From contig JBFNNX010000023.1 of the NCBI GenBank assembly GCA_040791665.1, positions 600,445 through 664,444 on the forward strand: DNA of 64,000 nucleotides. Direction: 5' to 3'. Under the pieces are notes generated by a model. It was not told where the DNA came from and did not search any database. It saw nothing but the letters and a program-made list of their open reading frames with translations. This DNA is from Thiodiazotropha sp040791665. Its GTDB lineage: Bacteria > Pseudomonadota > Gammaproteobacteria > Chromatiales > Chromatiaceae. The position numbers were made by a program, and so were the translations under genes. Shown here piece after piece: positions 33,584 through 41,839 of this stretch (positions are counted from its first letter, which is position 1; each line of letters begins with the position of its first letter).

Positions 33584-33991
33584 ATGGCCCTCAGAAAAAC
33601 CACCAAAAAGACTGCAAAGAAAGCAGCAAAGAAAAAGGTAGCTGCAAAGAAAACAGTCGCAGCACCACGTTTGAAATCAATCGCCACCAAACAGACAAAG
33701 ACCCAGATCATCAGCGCCATTGCCGAAGACACAGGCTTGTCGAAGAAGGAAGTTTCCGCTGTTTTCGGTTCCTTGGATTCGTTGATTACGCGTCATATGC
33801 AGCGCCGGGGTTCTGGCGAGATAACCATTCCTGACACCGGCATCAAGGTACGTCGGGTTATCAAACCTCGAACCAAGGCACGAATGGGCCGTAATCCCGC
33901 CACCGGTGAAGCCATCAAGATTCCTGCCAAGCCAGCCAAGACCGTCGTCAAGGTAACCGCACTCAAAGCCTTGAAAGACAAGATCGGTTAA
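33584..33991 (+). CDS. HU-family DNA-binding protein with lysine-rich N-terminal tail
   Basis: A 135-residue protein. Residues 1-28 are a basic, histone-H1-like tail rich in Lys, Ala and Thr (KKTAKKAAKKKVAAKKTVAA). From about residue 35 on comes an HU/IHF fold: TKTQIISAIAEDTGLSKKEV, then the beta-arm region GSGEITIPDTGIKVRRVIKP and KARMGRNPATGEAIKIPAK with the Arg-Asn-Pro tip that intercalates into DNA. It is probably an abundant nucleoid protein. Single gene with a strong AAGGAG site, its own leader hairpin and a downstream stem-loop, all consistent with high expression. Confidence 0.92.
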   Translation: MALRKTTKKTAKKAAKKKVAAKKTVAAPRLKSIATKQTKTQIISAIAEDTGLSKKEVSAVFGSLDSLITRHMQRRGSGEITIPDTGIKVRRVIKPRTKARMGRNPATGEAIKIPAKPAKTVVKVTALKALKDKIG

Positions 33992-34000
33992 TGCCATACC

Positions 34001-34027
34001 GCTGCCACTACACCCCGTAGTGGCAGC
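34001..34027 (+). terminator. Stem-loop after the HU-like gene
   Basis: GCTGCCACTAC and GTAGTGGCAGC form a perfect 11-bp stem with a 5-base loop nine bases after the stop codon. No T-run follows, so it may stabilise the mRNA or need Rho. Confidence 0.6.
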
Positions 34028-34099
34028 ATCAACTCTATAGATATATCAGTTTCGCTTATCAACAGATAACCACCCAAAGAGGTGCACGGCACACTCTTA

Positions 34100-34609
34100 C
34101 TACTCGGGCAATATCACCAGCTCCCCACCCTGTTGCTTCAGGGTTAGATGCTTGAGAAAACTCATACCGAGCAACACCTCGTCATCCGGCATGCTTGGCA
34201 GGATAGTCGCCTTCACATCCCGCATCTCGATCGGTCCCAGTTGCAGTTGATCGATCTTCGTCAACCAACTGCGCACAACGCCATTGGCTGTCCTGCTTTG
34301 GGTCGGCACCCCTCGCTGCAATCCCGCCTTATCCGCCAGAGCGGATGAAACCGCGACATATGTCGCCCCGGTATCGAGCAAAAATGTCACGTCTATCCCA
34401 TTGATGCGGCCGGGAACGACATAGTGTCCCGCACGATTTCTCTGCAGGACAACAGCCACCTTACCGCCATCTTGGGTGGTGACTTTCAATTCCCGGTTTG
34501 GATTCCTCTGCTTATCGAGCCACTGTGAAAACAACAGGGTCAACAGCAGCAACAGCAGCAACCAGGCACCCAGAATCATCCATCGTCCAAACCTCTGACG
34601 TTCACTCAT
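34100..34609 (-). CDS. Membrane-anchored retropepsin-like aspartic protease (TIGR02281 type)
   Basis: About 169 residues. A basic N-terminus and one membrane helix (WMILGAWLLLLLLLTLLF) precede a domain facing the periplasm. YVVPGRINGIDVTFLLDTGATYVAVS contains the DTGA catalytic signature of retropepsin-like proteases. KATILPSMPDDEVLLGMSFLKHL is the standard C-terminal block of this clan AA family. It probably works as a dimer; the substrate is unknown. ATG 34609 has GGGTGA eight bases upstream and is preferred over GTG 34621. Confidence 0.85.
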   Translation of the reverse strand: MSERQRFGRWMILGAWLLLLLLLTLLFSQWLDKQRNPNRELKVTTQDGGKVAVVLQRNRAGHYVVPGRINGIDVTFLLDTGATYVAVSSALADKAGLQRGVPTQSRTANGVVRSWLTKIDQLQLGPIEMRDVKATILPSMPDDEVLLGMSFLKHLTLKQQGGELVILPE

Positions 34610-34683
34610 ACGGCGCATCACCCAGCGGACATAGGGTGGTGAAATCGTTTAATCCGGCAATCAAATAGTCGTATTTGCAAACG

Positions 34684-35295
34684 TTAACGGCGATAGCTCC
34701 TGCTTGCGCCCTGAACACGTGATTGATTGGCGAAATGACGGCGATAGTAGGCCAATGCACTGTTACCGTTAGCCGACACATCAAATACCTTCCAACCGGC
34801 ATCACCGCGATAGAAACGAAAGTCCAGCGATGCCGGATATCCGCCGGCCCGCAGAATACCGACCCTTACTTTCACCTCATTGTCACCAACCCGCCGCGGG
34901 CGAAAGAAACGTACTTCCTGATTGTCGTAGCTTGAGAGTCTCTTGCCGAGGGTACCGAGCAGCATCCCTTTAATTTTCTGAGCCAACTCGTGGCGTTGCT
35001 GATCATTCATATGCCGATTCATGGGACCCGCCGCCCAGCCCGCCATATAGACAAAATCGAAATAGGGGGCAACTTCACGCTCCAGAAACGCCGAAATCTG
35101 CTGTGGTTGGGGGCTATCCGAGGTACGAAGGAATCTCAGCAGTTTCGTCATTCCTTCGCGCAACAGGGTATCGGGCCCAACCTCCTGGTGCACAGGAGCC
35201 TGCAACCGAGATGCAGGATAGTTGTAACCTGGGGCTGCCTCTACCGATGCAGCAAACAGAATCAACGTGGTAATGGCAATTAATACTCTATTCAT
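34684..35295 (-). CDS. MlaC/Ttg2D-like periplasmic phospholipid-binding protein
   Basis: About 203 residues with a signal peptide (LIAITTLILFAASVEAAPG). DTLLREGMTKLLRFL, FLEREVAPYFDFVYMAGWAAG and the late RGDAGWKVFDVSANGNSALAYYRRHFAN match the MlaC/Ttg2D family that carries phospholipids between outer and inner membrane. Here it is alone, without mlaDEF or mlaB nearby, so it may be a lone paralogue. GGAGG five bases before ATG 35295 fixes the start, although the frame stays open to 35505. Confidence 0.85.
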   Translation of the reverse strand: MNRVLIAITTLILFAASVEAAPGYNYPASRLQAPVHQEVGPDTLLREGMTKLLRFLRTSDSPQPQQISAFLEREVAPYFDFVYMAGWAAGPMNRHMNDQQRHELAQKIKGMLLGTLGKRLSSYDNQEVRFFRPRRVGDNEVKVRVGILRAGGYPASLDFRFYRGDAGWKVFDVSANGNSALAYYRRHFANQSRVQGASRSYRR

Positions 35296-35655
35296 ATCTC
35301 CTCCGTCTGTGTGGTTGGAACGTCTCTGCGTCCTCCAGGTGAGAGTGCCTACAGCTGACTGCAAAATCAAGCACATCCGCAGATTGGTATTGGTCCGGGT
35401 TCGCCCAATGCCAGCCAAGCAGTTCAACCAATTGAAAAGCCAGCTTGTTCGGCAATTTGCACGGATTACAAAGCACGATCTGAATCGTGAAAAACCGAAG
35501 AGCAACGATTACGCTGAACAGCAGAGATACCATTTGCGATCATTGTTTGCGCAGATTGGCATCAATTTGCGGCCTGTTCATTCCATGTCGCCACCCGCCA
35601 GACCGACCGGGCGCAGGGTGAAAGCCAGCCAGGCAAACCAGCCCGAGCATACTCA
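35296..35655. other. Intergenic region with no clear feature
   Basis: A 360-base region between the CbbO-like gene and the MlaC-like gene, both on the minus strand. It must hold the MlaC-like promoter. I saw no convincing gene, hairpin or repeat. Confidence 0.4.
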
Positions 35656-37770
35656 TCAAGTGGTGATTTTTTTGTAGATATCTGAAACCTTCAGGGGTAG
35701 TTTTTCGATCTCATCGACAACTGTATAGTTCGCCGCTCCGTACATATGAGGCAGATAATCCTGCCCCTCTTCATCGATAGTAATACAAAAGGCGTGAATA
35801 CCTTGACGCCTCGCTTCGAACAGGGCCTGCCGGGTATCCTCAATACCATACTGGCTGCGGTAATCGTCATTGTAGTCATCCGGTTTGCCGTCAGACAATG
35901 TGATCAGCAATTTAGTTCTTGCTTGCACCTCATTGAGGCGATGGCTCAAGTGGCGTATCGCCGCGCCCATTCGAGTATAGTCGCCTGCGCGCATTCCGCT
36001 GATTCTTGCTCTTACCGCAGCATCGTAAGGCTGATCAAACATTTTCACAGGAAAAACCTCACAGCGCTTGCGGCTCATCCCGGTAAAACCATAGATCGCA
36101 TAGCGATCACCCAGCATTTCCAGCGACTCAGCCATTAAGATCAAGGCCTCTCGTTCCGCCTCGTTGACCCAACCCTGGGTCGAACCGGACATATCCACCA
36201 TAAACATCACCGCGATATTCCGTTCTTCCCGGTGCATGCGTGTAAAAAGACGATCGGTCATCTCCAATCCTTTATGCATATCCGCCCAAGCCTCGACAAA
36301 GGCATCGATATCCACGCCATCACCGTATACCTGGCGTTTCAGTAACCTGTCCTCGTCACGCAACGCCTCAAAAGTCTTGCGCAGACTCGCTAATAGACGA
36401 CGATATTTGTACATTACCCCGGCAACAAAATCATCGTACTCCTCATTGACCGGCATCTCTCTGACAACACACCAGTTCTTACGATAATGTTTGCGTCGAT
36501 AATCCCACTCCTGATAGAGAAAAGCGCCATCTTCGTGATAGGTACCGCTCCACACCTCCTCCGCTTTCAATGTATCCGCTTCGATATCTTTCAGATCGTA
36601 CTCTCCTGGCCCAGCAGGAGTCAGGTACTCTTCGGGTATGTCTCCCATATCCTGAACTATCGATGTCGCCAGATCTCTTATCTCTTCAGAAAACAGGATT
36701 GACTTACCATTTACCTGTAATTCAAACTGCATCTCCTCCACAAATTCAAAATCATCCAAGGATTTTAGGGCAAAACGATCTATCGGCTCCCGGTCATCGT
36801 TCGACTGCTGCAGATCGTCGGCAATTGCCTTCAAAGCCACACGCAGTTTCGCCTTTTCCCTATCAATCCGGCGCTGCATAACCGCCAGCACCAATTCCGG
36901 TTTCAATTGACCGTGGAAAAGAGCTATCTTCGGCATCGCATTGCCAATGATGCGTTTGCTCAGGTCCAGGGAGTCTTGTGCTGAGGCCTGGCGCGCTTGT
37001 AGAAAAGCCACCTGTTGTTCCCATCCTGCGGGGTTCGGTTCGGGATTCAACTTCTTTTCGAGTTCCTTCATCTCCCGAAAAAGGCCGGGCAGTTCGCGTT
37101 CGATACAGGCATTCAGACGTTCTGTTTCAACTGCATGGAAACAGCGCAACGCCCTTTCCGGTGTCGGATGCTCCTCAAGATATGGGATCAAATCGACACG
37201 GAAGGTCCCGAAGCGAACCTGTGCCCAATGGTAGGCCACAGCAGCCTTATAGAGTAAAAAGTTATCCCGGACGTTCGGCAGATGAGCCATCACTGCCGGA
37301 AGGAATATCACCTCGCCGTCGGTATAGAGGCAATCGGCTTTTTCAAGTTTCAGCTTTCTGCCGGATAGCCCCTGAACGAAGGGAAACAGCACGCCAACCT
37401 GTTCATCAAACAGAGACCCGGCAGCCCGTTCCCGCCCTTGTTCCACAAACACATCCATATCCCTGATCGTCGCCAGGGCGGCATGCAGACCGGAAATATC
37501 GTAAATATCCATCGACTGGATCAGCCAGGCTTCGATCATTGACTTGTCCATCAGTCGAAATGCCTCGGACGCCTGTTGTGCAAACTGATAGGCAATCTCG
37601 ATATGGGTACTGGCTGTGCGTCTTATCCAATCGAGAATAAATGTCTGTTCCTCGGATGGAAGGTCGACCAGTCCTTCGCTTATTTTTTCTGTATTGCGGA
37701 AACTGTATTCAACCTCGAAGTAGTCATCGAGCAATCTCTGGATATATGCCTGATCGAGTTGCGACCTCAT
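35656..37770 (-). CDS. cbbO: CbbO/NorD-type von Willebrand factor A protein
   Basis: About 704 residues, longer than typical NorD and close to CbbO. A long helical N-terminal part (RSQLDQAYIQRLLDDYFEVEY) is followed by a C-terminal VWA domain (about 510-700). FMVDMSGSTQGW is the metal-ion-dependent adhesion site DxSxS, and TLSDGKPDDYNDDY supplies later MIDAS residues. With the MoxR-type ATPase CbbQ it forms a RuBisCO activase in autotrophs; NorQ-NorD matures nitric-oxide reductase. RuBisCO is not in this window, so the CbbO name is the better guess, not proven. ATG 37770 is preferred; GTG 37827 is possible. A dispersed repeat lies directly upstream. Confidence 0.75.
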   Translation of the reverse strand: MRSQLDQAYIQRLLDDYFEVEYSFRNTEKISEGLVDLPSEEQTFILDWIRRTASTHIEIAYQFAQQASEAFRLMDKSMIEAWLIQSMDIYDISGLHAALATIRDMDVFVEQGRERAAGSLFDEQVGVLFPFVQGLSGRKLKLEKADCLYTDGEVIFLPAVMAHLPNVRDNFLLYKAAVAYHWAQVRFGTFRVDLIPYLEEHPTPERALRCFHAVETERLNACIERELPGLFREMKELEKKLNPEPNPAGWEQQVAFLQARQASAQDSLDLSKRIIGNAMPKIALFHGQLKPELVLAVMQRRIDREKAKLRVALKAIADDLQQSNDDREPIDRFALKSLDDFEFVEEMQFELQVNGKSILFSEEIRDLATSIVQDMGDIPEEYLTPAGPGEYDLKDIEADTLKAEEVWSGTYHEDGAFLYQEWDYRRKHYRKNWCVVREMPVNEEYDDFVAGVMYKYRRLLASLRKTFEALRDEDRLLKRQVYGDGVDIDAFVEAWADMHKGLEMTDRLFTRMHREERNIAVMFMVDMSGSTQGWVNEAEREALILMAESLEMLGDRYAIYGFTGMSRKRCEVFPVKMFDQPYDAAVRARISGMRAGDYTRMGAAIRHLSHRLNEVQARTKLLITLSDGKPDDYNDDYRSQYGIEDTRQALFEARRQGIHAFCITIDEEGQDYLPHMYGAANYTVVDEIEKLPLKVSDIYKKITT

Positions 37771-37776
37771 ATGCCG

Positions 37777-37796
37777 GGGCCCGTTAACACTGATCC
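37777..37796 (+). repeat. GGGCCTGTTAACACTAATCC family, copy D
   Basis: GGGCCCGTTAACACTGATCC directly before the CbbO-like start, two mismatches from the deduced consensus. With the inverted copy at 37913-37931 it brackets the gap between cbbQ and cbbO. Confidence 0.5.
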
Positions 37797-37912
37797 GGTC
37801 GGCTCTCCTGAAAACGGGCCAATCCACGTTGCTCGTCGTTCATTTGGACTTACCAAACTTCTCTCCTCGCGCACCATGACTGGAGCTTTTTAAGGGTGTC
37901 ACAGATCCGATC

Positions 37913-37931
37913 GGATTAGTGTTGGCTGGCC
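37913..37931 (-). repeat. GGGCCTGTTAACACTAATCC family, inverted copy E
   Basis: On the minus strand GGCCAGCCAACACTAATCC, ending at the cbbQ stop. It faces copy D at 37777 and could base-pair with it in the mRNA between cbbQ and cbbO. Confidence 0.5.
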
Positions 37932-38729
37932 TTAGAAAAGAGAGGCGCTGAGTTCATTCACTGCCGCCAGCATATCCGAATCGTCAGTCAACGCCTGAGC
38001 GACACATGCACGGCAAGCGGCCACCGGTTCGACTCCACTGGCAATCAGTTTCGCCGCATGCACCAACAACCTGGTTGAAGCCCCTTCATCCAATCCGCTG
38101 CCCTTGAGGTTTCTCGTCATATGAGCAAACTTCACCAATCTAGTTGCCATCTCTCCATCGACAGCCGCCTCATTCTGAATAATCTTTTTCTCCAGCTCCG
38201 GTTCAGGATAATCAAATTCCAGGGCAACGAAACGCTGACGCGTACTCTGCTTAAGATCCTTGAGTACACTCTGATAACCTGGATTGAATGAGATAGCGAG
38301 ACAAAAATCATTCGTCGCCTCGAGCAACTCGCCAACCTTCTCCATGGGTAAAACGCGTCGATCATCGGCCAATGGATGGATGACGACGGTAGTATCCTTA
38401 CGCGCCTCCACCACTTCATCCAAATAACATATTCCTCCGGCACGCACTGCCGCAGCCAGAGGGCCGTCCACCCATACGGTTTCACCATTCTTCACCAGAA
38501 ATCGGCCCACCAAATCCGAAGCGGTCAGGTCATCGTGGCATGAAACAGTGATTAAAGGGCGTTTCAGACGCCACGCCATATGCTCCATGAAGCGGGTCTT
38601 GCCACAGCCGGTCGGTCCCTTCAACAGGACAGGCAACTGATTGAGATAAGCGGCCTCAAAAACAGCTATCTCATCGTTTACCTGTTCATAATAGGGCTCT
38701 TTTTCGAAATAGTACTCTTCAGGTTTCAA
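37932..38729 (-). CDS. cbbQ: CbbQ/NorQ/MoxR-type AAA+ ATPase
   Basis: A 265-residue AAA+ protein. LLKGPTGCGKTRFMEH is Walker A, ICYLDEVVEARKD is Walker B with the insert-type extension, and SFNPGYQ and KQSTRQRFVALEF supply sensor 1 and the Arg finger region. The start YYFEKEPYYEQVNDEIAVFEAAY is close to CbbQ and NorQ. The hexamer remodels a target with the VWA partner encoded 161 bases downstream. TTG appears to be the start, without a good ribosome-binding site, so the true start is uncertain. Confidence 0.85.
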   Translation of the reverse strand: MKPEEYYFEKEPYYEQVNDEIAVFEAAYLNQLPVLLKGPTGCGKTRFMEHMAWRLKRPLITVSCHDDLTASDLVGRFLVKNGETVWVDGPLAAAVRAGGICYLDEVVEARKDTTVVIHPLADDRRVLPMEKVGELLEATNDFCLAISFNPGYQSVLKDLKQSTRQRFVALEFDYPEPELEKKIIQNEAAVDGEMATRLVKFAHMTRNLKGSGLDEGASTRLLVHAAKLIASGVEPVAACRACVAQALTDDSDMLAAVNELSASLF

Positions 38730-39098
38730 TGTTAGTTTTCAAGTATTTTGGATAACGGCCGTCAACGCTAACTGGGCCAGACGATATTCGCAACCCAATA
38801 AACCATAGGCATGTAAGGGGCTTTTATCTCTCTTTTGCGCGCATCGAGAGTGTTAAGCAGTCAGCAAAACAGGAGTTTTTGGTCCATCAAAGCCCGGTAA
38901 TCAGCAAGTTAACCCAACAACGGAGAGGTATACTGATTATACTTCCAAGTTGGAACAGCCGTTAAACTTGCGCCAATCTTGCAGTGAGGCAGAGGGTGAC
39001 GCTGTTGGCAATTACAAACAGGAGCCCTTGATCGCATAGATGAGGTCGAACCACTTGTCTGTATTTGTCAAATCTAAGAAACATTTCAGGGAATGTTG
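38730..39098. other. Divergent intergenic region upstream of cbbQ and the GGDEF/EAL gene
   Basis: A 369-base region holding promoters for both divergent genes. GTATA-CTGAT-TATAC at about 38928-38942 is a small dyad that could be an operator. CAGGGA precedes the plus-strand gene. No coding frame with family similarity. Confidence 0.4.
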
Positions 39099-41573
39099 AT
39101 GTCAGGACAATTGCGGACTCTTGTAATCGAAGACTCCGAATATGAACATAAACTGTTACGTAAAACCCTCCACCGTGGCGGCTTGGATCTATCTACCCTG
39201 CGCATAGACTCTTTGGATTCCCTTAAGAACGCCTTGCAATCCGAGAAATGGGATCTGATTCTATCGACTACGGATCTCTCGGACTGCCCCCCGGAAGCGA
39301 GCCTCAAATATCTACAAGAGCACAACCTTGATATCCCGTTTATCCTGGTATCCGATCATATCGGTGAAGAGAAGGTCGTCACTCTATTGAAGGCGGGCGC
39401 GAACGACTTCGTCAATTTCAAGAATCTTACCCGCCTGGTACCTGCAATCGAACGTGAGCTCAAAGAAGCTGCGGTACGGCGCGAAGCCGAAGAGACCAAA
39501 CAGGCACTGCATCGCAGTGAAAACCGCTATCGTCAACTGGTCGATGATTCGCCCACACCGATTCTGCTGCTGCAAAACGAGAGGATCGTCTTTCTCAACT
39601 TGGCCGCAAAACAGACGCTGGCCGTATCTGAGCGGAAACAGTTGATAAACAAATCCATCAGCGAGCTTTTACATGACGGCCCCCCCGAGCTGATGGAATC
39701 GCAGCTGAAATTATTACGCAATCACAACAGTCGGCCTTACCAGGCTGCATTCAAGCGTGCCGACGGTGTCATCATTCTGGTTGAGGTCTTCGTCAGTCCG
39801 GCAGAGCACGAGGGCGCGCCCGCCACGCAACTTGTCTTTACCGATGTCACCCAGCGTAAGGATTCGGATGCTAAGCTGCAGCAGGCGGTACAGATCATAG
39901 AGCACACCATGGAGGGTGTACTGACTACCGACAACCAGGGCATGATCGATTCGGTCAACCCGGCCTTTACCGAGATTACCGGCTATACCGAGACTGAAAT
40001 CATCTCGCAGCATCCGCGGATACTGATCTCAGACAAGCACTCACCGGAATTTTTTGATGAGTTGTGGAGCGAGGTCATTCAAACGGGATCCTGGCGCGGT
40101 GAAATTTGGAATCAGCGTAAGAACGGAGAAGTCTATCCGGCCTGGATGACCATCAGTTGCGTACAGGATGAACAGGGGAGCATAGTCCATTACGTCGCGG
40201 TCTTCTCCGATATCACCAGTATCAAGCAGACCCAATCCCAGCTTGAACATCTGGCTCATCACGACTCCCTCACCAATCTCCCCAACCGGTTGCTGTTCGA
40301 GGACCGTCTGGAACACGCAATTGCCCAGGCGAAACGCCAAAAGCGCCAGCTTGCCGTGCTGTTTCTCGATCTCGATCGCTTCAAAAACATCAATGACAGC
40401 CTTGGCCACGCGATGGGGGACGAACTCCTGAAAGAGGTTGCCACGCGGCTACAGAACATTTTACGGGATGACGATACCGCCGCACGGCTTGGAGGCGATG
40501 AATTCACTGTCCTGGTGGAAAACGTCGAGGACCCGAGCCAGGCGGCCGTGGTTGCATCCAAGATTCAGGAAAAGTTCAAGGCGCCCTTCAGAATAGCGGG
40601 CCGGGAACTTCATGTGACGACCAGTATCGGTATCAGTATCTACCCCGAAGACGGCAAGGATGTAGCTGACCTGACGAAAAATGCGGACGCCGCCATGTAT
40701 CAGGCCAAGGAGCAGGGCCGAAACAGCTACCGCTACTACACCTCGGAGCTGACAAGAACGGCGTTCGAGCGTCTGCTCCTTGAGACAGAGCTTCGCGGTG
40801 CCCTGCAACAGAATCAGCTGTTGCTCTATTATCAGCCGCAAATATCCCTGCACAACGGCGAGATGACCGGCGCTGAAGCGGTATTACGCTGGCACCATCC
40901 ACGACTCGGCATTATCCCCCCCGCACGCTTCATCCCCCTAGCTGAAGAGTCGGGCCTGATCCATGAGATCGGCAACTGGGTACTGAAGGAGGCCTGCGAG
41001 CAGACACGTTACCTGCATCGACAGGGGCTCTTTCATGGACGCATGGCCATCAATCTCTCGGTCAGGCAGATCATGCAGACCGACCTGATCCTGCGTTTCG
41101 AGCAGATCATCGGTGAATCCGGTTGCCCGCCGGACATGTTGCAGTTGGAGGTCACGGAGGGCATATTCATGGGACAGATGAAACACTCGGTCCCGGTGCT
41201 TGACGTATTCAAGAAACTCGGGGTTTCCATTGCCATCGACGATTTCGGCACCGGCTACTCCTCCCTCTCGTACCTGAAGCAGTTACCTATCGACAAGCTC
41301 AAGATCGACCGTTCCTTTATCCGCGACATGCCACATGACAGCGATGCCGTTGCCATCACCCAGGCGATTGTCTCGTTAGGCAAAAACCTGGGATTGAGAA
41401 TTACCGCTGAGGGTATCGAAACCATGGCACAACAATCGTTGTTGCAGAAAATGGGATGTCAGGAAGGCCAGGGTTATCTCTACAGCCCGCCGGTACCCGC
41501 GGAAACCTTCGAGGAGATGCTGCTCGAGGGCAGAAGAACCTTTCACCACCACTTCTCCAACTATGGAAGATAA
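39099..41573 (+). CDS. Pseudo-receiver/PAS/PAS/GGDEF/EAL signalling protein
   Basis: About 824 residues. Numbering from ATG 39093, residues 8-130 form a receiver-like domain, but the phospho-acceptor Asp is Thr59 (WDLILSTTDLSD), so it should not be phosphorylated normally. Two PAS domains follow (about 137-255 and 260-385, the second with TGYTETEIIS). The GGDEF domain is intact at 467-471 (RLGGDEFTVLV). The EAL domain has EAV at 595-597 in place of EAL but keeps DDFGTGYSSLSYLKQLPIDKLKID and EGIE. A diguanylate cyclase activity is likely; the phosphodiesterase may be weak or altered. ATG 39099 fits AGGGA best. Single gene. Confidence 0.92.
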   Translation: MSGQLRTLVIEDSEYEHKLLRKTLHRGGLDLSTLRIDSLDSLKNALQSEKWDLILSTTDLSDCPPEASLKYLQEHNLDIPFILVSDHIGEEKVVTLLKAGANDFVNFKNLTRLVPAIERELKEAAVRREAEETKQALHRSENRYRQLVDDSPTPILLLQNERIVFLNLAAKQTLAVSERKQLINKSISELLHDGPPELMESQLKLLRNHNSRPYQAAFKRADGVIILVEVFVSPAEHEGAPATQLVFTDVTQRKDSDAKLQQAVQIIEHTMEGVLTTDNQGMIDSVNPAFTEITGYTETEIISQHPRILISDKHSPEFFDELWSEVIQTGSWRGEIWNQRKNGEVYPAWMTISCVQDEQGSIVHYVAVFSDITSIKQTQSQLEHLAHHDSLTNLPNRLLFEDRLEHAIAQAKRQKRQLAVLFLDLDRFKNINDSLGHAMGDELLKEVATRLQNILRDDDTAARLGGDEFTVLVENVEDPSQAAVVASKIQEKFKAPFRIAGRELHVTTSIGISIYPEDGKDVADLTKNADAAMYQAKEQGRNSYRYYTSELTRTAFERLLLETELRGALQQNQLLLYYQPQISLHNGEMTGAEAVLRWHHPRLGIIPPARFIPLAEESGLIHEIGNWVLKEACEQTRYLHRQGLFHGRMAINLSVRQIMQTDLILRFEQIIGESGCPPDMLQLEVTEGIFMGQMKHSVPVLDVFKKLGVSIAIDDFGTGYSSLSYLKQLPIDKLKIDRSFIRDMPHDSDAVAITQAIVSLGKNLGLRITAEGIETMAQQSLLQKMGCQEGQGYLYSPPVPAETFEEMLLEGRRTFHHHFSNYGR

Positions 41574-41839
41574 GCCTAGAGCCCGTTAACAGGCCCTATT
41601 ATTCATTAGCAAAGACTTATACTCCATAACCCAACTCTATCAACTCATTCAAAATTTCGATGGATTATCCCCAGCTGGGATATAGAAGGCGCGCAAGAAG
41701 ACGAGTATGGTATCGGGTCCAGAATCTCGAGTGCTTTATGCGACCCGTGATAATGAAATAACCAAGCTGACAAGTCAAGAATAACCTGTCAGAGGTTTAC
41801 CTTAAGTTTATAAAGCCATTCCGCAACGGAGGACAATCC
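41574..41839 (+). promoter_or_regulatory. qmo leader and promoter region with dyad
   Basis: GCCCGTTAACAGGCCCT at 41581-41597 resembles the dispersed repeat's core and could form a short hairpin after the previous gene. CTGACA and TGTCAG at 41767 and 41787 form a 6-bp dyad in the probable qmoA leader. ACGGAGGA precedes qmoA by six bases. No promoter hexamers could be fixed with confidence. Confidence 0.35.

Noticed and set aside
34684..35505. Longer version of the MlaC-like gene starting at 35505
   Set aside because: The extra 70 residues lack family similarity, and the GGAGG site with signal peptide clearly sets the start at 35295.
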